NCBI GenBank assembly: GCA_946481445.1
Contig: CAMLOA010000020.1
Span: forward strand, 1 to 12,210
From: an uncultured Devosia sp.
GTDB taxonomy: Bacteria; Pseudomonadota; Alphaproteobacteria; Rhizobiales; Devosiaceae
Reading direction: 5' to 3'
Length of the DNA: 12,210 nucleotides
Shown: piece after piece, positions 6,754 through 12,210 of the stretch
How positions within the stretch are numbered: position 1 is the first letter of the stretch
Layout of the letters: each line of letters starts with the position of its first letter
Program-made: the position numbers and the translations under genes
The notes under the pieces: model-generated
What the model was told of the DNA's origin: nothing
Database searches by the model: none
Seen by the model: only the letters and a program-made list of their open reading frames with translations

Positions 6754-7125
6754 ATGGACACCCCCAGCCTTGCCCCCACCATCCTGATCGTGGACGACGA
6801 CGCCCTCATCAATATCGGCACGGTCGATATGGTGCAGGAACTCGGCTATCGCGCACTGGAAGCCTATTCCGGCCCGGAAGCGTTGAGCATCCTGGCCAAT
6901 GACAATTCGATCGGCCTCATCATCACCGACTATGCCATGCCCGGGATGACTGGCGTGGAACTGGCCGGCCAGGCGCGCCTGATGCGGCCCGATCTGCAGG
7001 TCGTGCTGGCCACCGGCTATGGCGAACTGCCCAATGGCGAGATGTGCGACCTGCCGCGTCTGCCCAAGCCATTTCAGCAGACCGAACTCGATTCGCTGCT
7101 GCAATCGCTGTTGACCCCGGTCTGA
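6754..7125 (+). CDS. Single-domain response regulator (CheY-like receiver)
   Basis: A 123-aa protein made of one receiver domain with no output domain. The acidic pocket is D14-D15-D16 (ILIVDDD). The phosphoacceptor is D59 (IITDYAMPGMTGVEL), the switch threonine is T87 (VVLATGYGELP) and the conserved lysine is K105 (LPKPF). The ATGYG...KPF stretch resembles the FAT GUY motif of alphaproteobacterial stand-alone receivers linked to the general stress response, although the leading Phe is Leu here. The start is supported by AGAGG about seven bases before the ATG. It precedes the HWE kinase gene by 105 bp, so the kinase is the likely phosphate donor. With no DNA-binding domain, it must act by protein contact or by relaying phosphate to another partner. 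Confidence 0.94.
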   Translation: MDTPSLAPTILIVDDDALINIGTVDMVQELGYRALEAYSGPEALSILANDNSIGLIITDYAMPGMTGVELAGQARLMRPDLQVVLATGYGELPNGEMCDLPRLPKPFQQTELDSLLQSLLTPV

Positions 7126-7141
7126 GCACCACAGATTTTAT

Positions 7142-7170
7142 TTGCCGGAACCTCTGACGCTGCCTAGGAT
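7142..7170 (+). promoter_or_regulatory. Probable sigma-70 promoter for the HWE kinase gene
   Basis: TTGCCG (7142-7147) and TAGGAT (7165-7170) are exactly 17 bp apart in the gap between regulator and kinase, about 60 bp before the kinase start. The element closely resembles the tRNA promoter at 12090-12118. A GGAAC at 7147-7151 overlaps it; this is the -35 core of EcfG stress promoters, but the expected CGTT is absent 16-17 bases on (GATT instead). The kinase may thus be transcribed apart from the regulator. Confidence 0.45.
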
Positions 7171-7230
7171 TTTGCCTTCAGACCTGCGGATCAGCCCTTC
7201 GGCCCCGAGCGTGGCTGGGCGGAGGAAAGC

Positions 7231-9081
7231 GTGTTCGGGAGTGTTGGCGTAGACGGCATCGATCTGGCGGCCCTGTTCAATGCCGCGCCCAATCCCTACG
7301 TCATCCTCGACCGGGACCTGGTCATCGTGGGCTGCAACGCGGCCTACCTGGCGGTAACCGGCCGCCGGCGCGAGCAGATCGTCGGACGCAACATTTTCGA
7401 GGCCTTTCCCTCCGATCCAGCCTCGGTGGGTGGACGCATGCTGCGCGCCTCGCTCAACAAAGTGCTGCTGGAGAACCGCGCCGATGAACTGGCGCTGATC
7501 CCCTACGACACCAGCCAGCCCGGCGAAGCCCCGGCCATGCGCTACTGGAGCGCCACGCACACGCCGGTGCGCGACGCCGATGGCGCGCTCCGATACATCC
7601 TGCAGCACACCACGGATGTGACCGACATCGAGCGGTTGCGCCAGCATGCGGCGGGGCGGCAGAACGAGGCCGCCATTCTCGACCGGGCCATGGCCGTGCA
7701 GGCGGAGAACCTGGCTCTCTCCGCCGAGACCGGTGAATTGCGCCGCCTGTTCCAGCAAACGCCCAGCTTCATGGCCGTGCTCAGCGGGCCGCAGCATGTC
7801 TTCACCCTGGTCAATGACGCCTATGGGCGGCTGATCGGACCCGGCCGCGACGTGCTGGGCAAGCCGCTGGCCCAGGCCATGCCCGAAGTGGTGGACCAGG
7901 GCTTCGTGGCCCTGCTCGATCGCGTCTGGCAGACTGGTGAACCCTTTATCGGCCGCGGCGTGCCGGTCGTGCTGCAGCAGGAAGAGGGCGCCCCGCCCGA
8001 GCAGACCTTCCTCGACTTCATCTACCAGCCCATCCGCGACGCCGACGGCGCGGTCGCCGGCATCTTCGTGCAGGGTCATGACATAACCGAGCAGAAGCGC
8101 GCCGAGCAGGAAGTGCTGCAGCAGCGGGAAATCCTGCGCATGGCGCAGGAAGCAGGCGGGGTCGGCACATTCGTGTGGGACCTGGACAGCGGCCTTTTGA
8201 CCGGCTCGGTCACGTTCAACCAGCTCTACGGGTTTCCGCCCGATGCCACGCCGCGCCCGGCCCTGGACTATGCCGGCAGGGTGCATCCGGACGATCGCGG
8301 CCGGCTCGCGACCTCCGCGCTGGGCCTCGAGCAAGGCATCCGCCGCACCGAGTATCGCGTGGTCACCCCGGCCGGGACCCGCTGGATCGAGCGGCAGGGG
8401 TCGGTGATGTATGATGGGGAAGGGCGCCCGCGCCAGGTGGTGGGTGCCAGCTTCGACATTACCGACCGCAAGGAGCGGGAGGTCCAGACCCAGCTGCTCG
8501 CCCAGGAGTCGGCGCACCGGATCAAGAACCTGCTGGCCATGGTACAGGCCATCGTCTCCCAGTCATTGCGCAAGGCGGACACCATCCATGCCGCCCGTGC
8601 GGCTATCGACGAGCGCCTGCTGGCCCTGGCGCAGGCCCAGGACGTGCTGACGCAGGCGCCCCATGACGCGGCCGGGCTGCGCGACATTGTCATCACCGCC
8701 ATTCGCATGCATAGCGAGAGCCAGCAGCGGTTCAGCGTGGAAGGCCCCAATGTGCCGCTCGATGGCAAGACGGCGCTCGGCGTGGCGCTGATGGTGCATG
8801 AACTGGGCACCAATGCCGTCAAATATGGCGCGCTGAGCGTTCCGGAGGGCCGCGTCGCCATCACCTGGTCGGCGAAGGCCGACGGCAGCATCGACTGGGT
8901 CTGGCAGGAAAGCGGCGGGCCCGAGGTCAAGCCGCCACAGGCGCCCGGCTTCGGGTCCCGGCTGATCCAACGCGGCCTCGCCACCCGCCCGGGCAGCGAA
9001 GTGACCATCGACTACGCGCCGTCCGGAGCGATCTGCCGGGCCCGCTTCGGAGGGGCCGCGGCGCCGGAGCGATCAGCGTAG
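7231..9081 (+). CDS. Cytoplasmic PAS-PAS-PAS HWE-family sensor histidine kinase
   Basis: A 616-aa kinase starting at GTG, with a strong GGAGG at 7221-7225. It has no signal peptide or membrane segment, so it senses a cytoplasmic cue. There are three PAS domains: residues 11-135 (start LFNAAPNPYVIL, end TTDVTDIE), 169-290 (LFQQTPSFMAVL to HDITEQKR) and 301-415 (MAQEAGGVGTFVWDL to FDITDRKE). A helical linker lies at 135-168. The transmitter is of HWE type: the phosphoacceptor is H429 in A-H-R-I-K-N-L-L, the N box reads VHELGTNAVKYGALS (H523, E524, N528), and the W-x-E motif is W558-Q559-E560, before GFGSRLIQRGL. The family is concentrated in alphaproteobacteria. No LOV cysteine motif or chromophore site is evident. 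The probable partner is the receiver protein upstream. The last nine bases overlap the opposing lytic transglycosylase gene. Confidence 0.95.
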   Translation: MFGSVGVDGIDLAALFNAAPNPYVILDRDLVIVGCNAAYLAVTGRRREQIVGRNIFEAFPSDPASVGGRMLRASLNKVLLENRADELALIPYDTSQPGEAPAMRYWSATHTPVRDADGALRYILQHTTDVTDIERLRQHAAGRQNEAAILDRAMAVQAENLALSAETGELRRLFQQTPSFMAVLSGPQHVFTLVNDAYGRLIGPGRDVLGKPLAQAMPEVVDQGFVALLDRVWQTGEPFIGRGVPVVLQQEEGAPPEQTFLDFIYQPIRDADGAVAGIFVQGHDITEQKRAEQEVLQQREILRMAQEAGGVGTFVWDLDSGLLTGSVTFNQLYGFPPDATPRPALDYAGRVHPDDRGRLATSALGLEQGIRRTEYRVVTPAGTRWIERQGSVMYDGEGRPRQVVGASFDITDRKEREVQTQLLAQESAHRIKNLLAMVQAIVSQSLRKADTIHAARAAIDERLLALAQAQDVLTQAPHDAAGLRDIVITAIRMHSESQQRFSVEGPNVPLDGKTALGVALMVHELGTNAVKYGALSVPEGRVAITWSAKADGSIDWVWQESGGPEVKPPQAPGFGSRLIQRGLATRPGSEVTIDYAPSGAICRARFGGAAAPERSA

Positions 9082-9642
9082 GCCGGCCTTTTCCAGCAGG
9101 CCTTCGCGCTTGGCGTCGTAATAGTAGCCGCGCGCATAGTAGCGCACCGACAGGTCGTGGTTGCCATAGGCGGTGACATAGGCGCCGGCCAGGTAGCGCA
9201 CCGCATAGCGCAGGTTGGTCTCCGGATCGAGCAGCCCCGAGGGCGAGCCGCGATAGCCCATGCCGGTCGCCGTGGCGTGGCTGATCTGCATCAGGCCGTA
9301 ATAGGGGCCGTTCCTGGCGGCCGGATTGTAGTTGCTTTCGCGCACGATGACGCGGCGCACCAGGGATTCGGGCACGCCATACTGCTGGGAATAATGGGCG
9401 ATGAGCCCATCGAGCGATCCCCCGCTATAGGCCATGGCCGACGGTGCATTGGGCACGGCCGAAGCCTTGGGCACATAGCCGGCCGGCGTGGCCTGCGGCT
9501 GGGCAAAGCTGGCCAGGGCCGCCGTGGCCGGGCCGGGCGCGGGGCGGAAGCCGCTGACCGAGCAGCCTGATACGAGCAGGGCGACGGCGATCGCCCCACC
9601 CGCCATCCTCAATACACTGCCCTTGCTGGAAGCCACTGCCAT
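9073..9642 (-). CDS. SLT-domain lipoprotein, probable lytic transglycosylase
   Basis: A 189-aa protein. The N-terminus (AGGAIAVALLVSGC) is a lipoprotein signal, with lipid attachment predicted at C27. A low-complexity Pro/Ala linker follows, then a soluble lytic transglycosylase (SLT) domain from about residue 76. The catalytic glutamate is E102 in V-R-E-S-N-Y-N-P-A-A. The other family marks are YYGLMQISHATATGMGY and LLDPETNLRYAVRYLAGAY. Such enzymes cut the glycan strands of peptidoglycan from the membrane face of the periplasm. The protein is short compared with MltA/B-type enzymes but fits the minimal SLT lipoproteins common in rhizobia. The start is supported by AGGA about eight bases before the ATG. 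The gene is convergent with the HWE kinase gene and divergent from the channel gene. Confidence 0.93.
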   Translation of the reverse strand: MAVASSKGSVLRMAGGAIAVALLVSGCSVSGFRPAPGPATAALASFAQPQATPAGYVPKASAVPNAPSAMAYSGGSLDGLIAHYSQQYGVPESLVRRVIVRESNYNPAARNGPYYGLMQISHATATGMGYRGSPSGLLDPETNLRYAVRYLAGAYVTAYGNHDLSVRYYARGYYYDAKREGLLEKAGLR

Positions 9643-9655
9643 GCGTCGATCCTAG

Positions 9656-9691
9656 CCGATTGTCGGATGTGGCGCGATAGGCGCCAATCGG
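9656..9691. promoter_or_regulatory. Nested inverted repeat in the divergent lytic transglycosylase / channel spacer
   Basis: CCGATTG (9656-9662) pairs perfectly with CAATCGG (9685-9691). Inside it TGGCGC (9670-9675) pairs with GCGCCA (9681-9686) around GATAG; the two pairings share bases 9685-9686, so they are alternatives or partly exclusive. The element begins 14 bp before the lipoprotein start codon. It could be an operator or a leader hairpin for that gene. Confidence 0.35.
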
Positions 9692-9744
9692 GGCAAGTTG
9701 ATGGCATTTTGGCGGCATCGCCTGTGGGTGCCGGTAAATTGGCG

Positions 9745-9772
9745 TTGCCAGCCGCCCGGGCTCGGCTAACAA
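9745..9772 (+). promoter_or_regulatory. Possible sigma-70 promoter for the channel gene
   Basis: TTGCCA (9745-9750; five of six matches to TTGACA) and TAACAA (9767-9772) are 16 bp apart. The element is about 47 bp before the channel start codon. Confidence 0.4.
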
Positions 9773-9818
9773 TCGATCCGAAGGGGGCCGGAGGGCAGGG
9801 CCCAGGGGGACAATTCGG

Positions 9819-11717
9819 ATGAGCAAGCGCCATTCCATGCGCGCGCGGCTGCAATATGCGTTCGACACATCGATGTCGGCCGGGCCGATCGCCCTGATCG
9901 GCTGGCTGGCCCTGCTGTCGCTCGTGGTGATCATCGTGGCGGGCGGGGTCATTGCCCTTCTGGGCGTGGCGCCGGAGGGCGGGGAGGGACTCGGTTTCCT
10001 TGAGGCCATGTGGGCCTCGCTCATGCGCACACTGGACGCCGGGACCATGGGCGGAGACACCGGCTGGGGCTTTCGCGCCATCATGCTGGCGGTGACGATA
10101 GGCGGCATCTTCATCGTCTCGACGCTGATCGGCGTGCTGTCCTCGGGCATCGAGGGCAAGCTGGACGAATTGCGCAAGGGCCGCAGCCAGGTGCTGGAGG
10201 ACGATCACACCATCATCCTCAACTGGAGCGCGTCCATCTTCGACGTGATCAGCGAACTGGTGGTGGCCAATGCCAGCCGGCGCCGGCCCCGCATCGTGAT
10301 CATGGCCGATCGCGACAAGGTGGAAATGGAAGACGAGATCACCGCCAAAGTGCCCCGGCTGGGCAACACACGCGTCATCTGCCGCAGCGGCGACCCCACC
10401 GACCTTTACGACCTGTCCCTCGTTTCGCCGCAGGTGGCGCGCTCCATCATCGTGCTCTCGCCAGGGGACACCGAGGCGCACGATGCCGACAGCCAGGTGA
10501 TCAAGACCATACTGGCGCTGGTCAACGACCCCAACCGCCGCCCCCAGCCCTACCGCATCGCCGCCGAAATCCGTGACGCCGCCAATGCCGAGACCGCGCG
10601 GGTGGTTGGCGGGCGCGAGGCCCAGCTGGTGCTCGCCGACGACCTCATCGCGCGCATCGTGGTGCATTCCTCGCGCCAGTCGGGCCTGTCGGCGGTCTAT
10701 GCCGAACTGCTCGATTTCGACGGCTGCGAAATCTATACGGTCGACCAGCCCGCCCTGGTCGGCAAGACATTCGGTGCCGCGCTGCTGAGCTACGAGACCT
10801 CCACCCTCATCGGCTTCGCCCTGCCCGACGGGCATGTGACGCTCAACCCGCCCATGGCCACCCCGATCACCGAGGGCGCCAAGGCCATCCTGATTGCCGA
10901 GGACGACGCCGCCATCCGCATCATGAGTGGCGTGCCGGCCATCGATGAAAGCGCCATCCGCGCGCCGCGCTACCGCGAGCCCGAGCCCGAGCGCGTCCTG
11001 ATCCTGGGCTGGAACCGGCGCGGGCCCATCATCGCCTATGAACTGTCGCGCTATGTCGAGCCCGGCTCGCACCTGACCATCGCTGCCGACACGCCCGACC
11101 TCGATGCGGTGATCCCCGCCCTCGAAGTGGCCACGCCCAACCTGGCGGTCGAATATGGCCGCATCGACATTACCAGCCGGCGGGCGCTCGAGGAGCTCGA
11201 TATCCCCAGCTACCATCACGTGCTGGTGCTGGGCTATTCGGACCTGCTGGCGCCACAGCCCACCGACACCCGCACGCTGGTGGCGCTGCTGCACCTGCGC
11301 AAGATCGCCGATGCGGCGGGCGTGCACATCAACGTGGTCTCCGAAATGGTGGATGTGCGCAACCGCGAACTGGCCGAGGTGACGCGGGCCGACGATTTCG
11401 TGGTCAGCAACAAGCTGGTCAGCCTGACGCTGGCCCAGGCCTCCGAGAATGAAAGCCTTGCCGCCATCTTCGACGATCTGCTCGACGAGGAAGGCTCTGA
11501 GATCTACATGCGGCCCGCCGAGGACTATGTGGCCCTGGGCAGTCCGGTCACCTTCTTCACCGTTGCCACCGCAGCCGCGGCCCGGGGCGAGGTGGCGCTG
11601 GGCTATCACCGCCCGCGGCCAGGCGCCAGGGCAAACGGCATCGTGGTCAACCCGTCCAAATCCGTCGCCATCGACTTCCAGCCGGGCGACCGCCTGATCG
11701 TTCTCGCCCGCGACTGA
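9819..11717 (+). CDS. CASTOR/POLLUX-type ion channel with RCK-like domains
   Basis: A 632-aa inner-membrane protein of the CASTOR/POLLUX/DMI1 channel family. A short basic N-terminus leads into TM1 (about 22-50), a pore helix (LGFLEAMWASLMRTL, 58-72), the filter-like D73-A74-G75-T76, and TM2 (about 85-109). The cytoplasmic remainder has two TrkA-N/RCK-like units. The first starts at HTIILNWSASIFDVISELV (about 130-148) and the second at ERVLILGWNRRGPIIAYELS (391-410), each Rossmann-like, with the family segment PSYHHVLVLGYSD later. Plant members are nuclear-envelope cation channels needed for root symbiosis; bacterial members are expected to form tetramers, and their ion and physiological role are not settled. 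The ATG is preceded by a loose AGGGGG. No operon partner is seen. Confidence 0.92.
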   Translation: MSKRHSMRARLQYAFDTSMSAGPIALIGWLALLSLVVIIVAGGVIALLGVAPEGGEGLGFLEAMWASLMRTLDAGTMGGDTGWGFRAIMLAVTIGGIFIVSTLIGVLSSGIEGKLDELRKGRSQVLEDDHTIILNWSASIFDVISELVVANASRRRPRIVIMADRDKVEMEDEITAKVPRLGNTRVICRSGDPTDLYDLSLVSPQVARSIIVLSPGDTEAHDADSQVIKTILALVNDPNRRPQPYRIAAEIRDAANAETARVVGGREAQLVLADDLIARIVVHSSRQSGLSAVYAELLDFDGCEIYTVDQPALVGKTFGAALLSYETSTLIGFALPDGHVTLNPPMATPITEGAKAILIAEDDAAIRIMSGVPAIDESAIRAPRYREPEPERVLILGWNRRGPIIAYELSRYVEPGSHLTIAADTPDLDAVIPALEVATPNLAVEYGRIDITSRRALEELDIPSYHHVLVLGYSDLLAPQPTDTRTLVALLHLRKIADAAGVHINVVSEMVDVRNRELAEVTRADDFVVSNKLVSLTLAQASENESLAAIFDDLLDEEGSEIYMRPAEDYVALGSPVTFFTVATAAAARGEVALGYHRPRPGARANGIVVNPSKSVAIDFQPGDRLIVLARD

Positions 11718-12089
11718 AGCCTGCGATCGGGAGCATGCGGCGGGTTCAGGCCGGTTTGTAGCGGCGGCCAAAGAGGGCGGGACCAAAGACCGAAGGGCAT
11801 TGGCGCAGGCAGCGGCCTCGAAGAACGGGCCGTGGCACTGGCCATGGCAGGAGGATCGCGGACGGCGCGATGGGACAGTCCCCGATCGAAGGCCGGGCAG
11901 AGGGATGGGTCCGGTCCTGATTGATGGCCGGGCGATCGGACAGGTCTCAGGCCTGATTAAGGGTCAGGCAAGGGGGCGGTTGAGGGTCGGGGAAGGGAGG
12001 GCCCGGGCTTGGCCATCAACCCCGGCAAGCCAATGGCGGACCCAGCCAGCCGGAGATGCACCGTCCCGTGCAAATGCACAAAAGCCCGG
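11718..12089. other. Intergenic region without a credible gene
   Basis: About 370 bp between the channel stop and the tRNA promoter. It is G-rich on the plus strand and holds a degenerate repeat (11871-11970) and a small hairpin (TGCAC, 12057-12061, with GTGCA, 12068-12072). A plus-strand frame is open from ATG 11905 to the window end, but it runs through the tRNA gene and shows no protein family. No clear terminator for the channel gene is visible. Confidence 0.6.
11871..11970 (+). repeat. Degenerate tandem repeat, about 35-36 bp period, roughly three units
   Basis: The core GGCCGGGC occurs at 11891-11898 and 11926-11933, with a variant GGTCAGGC at 11962-11969, giving steps of 35 and 36 bp. 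Each core is preceded by a related C-C-(T)-G-A-T-(T/C) segment: CCGATCGAA, CCTGATTGAT and CCTGATTAAG. Further upstream of each core is a GG(A/T)C-rich stretch. The units have drifted considerably. Confidence 0.5.
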
Positions 12090-12118
12090 TTGCGCGGATC
12101 ACCCGCTTTGGCTAGGTT
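12090..12118 (+). promoter_or_regulatory. Probable promoter of the tRNA-Arg gene
   Basis: TTGCGC (12090-12095), a 17-bp spacer and TAGGTT (12113-12118), followed by a G/C-rich stretch (GCGCCCTG), as is usual for stable-RNA promoters under stringent control. Transcription would begin about 30 bases before the mature tRNA 5' end. Confidence 0.5.
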
Positions 12119-12156
12119 GCGCCCTGTTCAGCCGGGGCCCGCCCCGCGCAACGGAT

Positions 12157-12210
<54 letters not shown>

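Noticed and set aside
7147..7171. EcfG (general stress) promoter before the kinase gene
   Set aside because: GGAAC is present, but the -10 core CGTT is not found at 16-17 bp; GATT is there instead. A sigma-70 reading fits better.
7138..8517. 459-codon open frame on the minus strand opposite the HWE kinase
   Set aside because: No start signal or domain, and it covers the well-defined PAS domains of the kinase.
9609..11786. 725-codon open frame on the minus strand opposite the channel gene
   Set aside because: Its translation is low-complexity, rich in Gly, His, Asp and Gln, with no family, signal or ribosome binding site. Long antisense frames are expected when the true gene has strong G/C third positions. 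The plus-strand channel has clear domains.

Overview
The window looks like ordinary chromosome of a GC-rich alphaproteobacterium, most likely in the Hyphomicrobiales (a Devosia-like genome would fit, but this is a guess from style). The evidence is the strong G/C third-position bias, an HWE-family histidine kinase, a CASTOR/POLLUX-type channel, and intergenic CCCTCCCC/GGGGAGGG palindromes. There are nine complete protein genes confidently assigned to a known family, one complete small gene of unknown function, one secreted-protein gene cut by the left edge, and one tRNA gene cut by the right edge. No phage, transposon, CRISPR or plasmid signal was seen.

Layout: positions 1-6471 are all on the minus strand. 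In the order they would be transcribed, they are polA (DNA polymerase I, 971 aa), an APH-family phosphotransferase, an OsmC-family protein, an F420-reductase-like NADP-binding protein, a DUF1810 protein, a small highly charged protein, and the start of a small secreted Cys-containing protein. polA is separated from the phosphotransferase by 215 bp packed with three palindromic repeats. The phosphotransferase and osmC are 30 bp apart and may be one transcript. The others have their own Shine-Dalgarno sequences and gaps of 70-170 bp.

From 6754 the plus strand carries a single-domain response regulator followed by a cytoplasmic three-PAS HWE histidine kinase, presumably a signalling pair. The kinase meets a minus-strand SLT-domain lipoprotein (lytic transglycosylase) tail to tail, with a 9-bp overlap. 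A 176-bp divergent spacer with a strong inverted repeat then leads to a 632-aa CASTOR/POLLUX-type ion channel on the plus strand.

The last 440 bp before the tRNA-Arg(CCG) have no believable gene. They hold a decayed repeat of about 36 bp and a good stable-RNA promoter.

Nothing here amounts to an obvious new multi-gene system. The items most worth a second look are the CASTOR-type channel with its filter-like DAGT, the OsmC protein lacking one of its two catalytic cysteines, the inverted palindromic repeats after polA, the decayed 36-bp repeat, and the uncharacterised small charged protein. Very long open frames antisense to polA, the kinase and the channel are composition artefacts. All family calls are made by eye from motifs; no database search was run.
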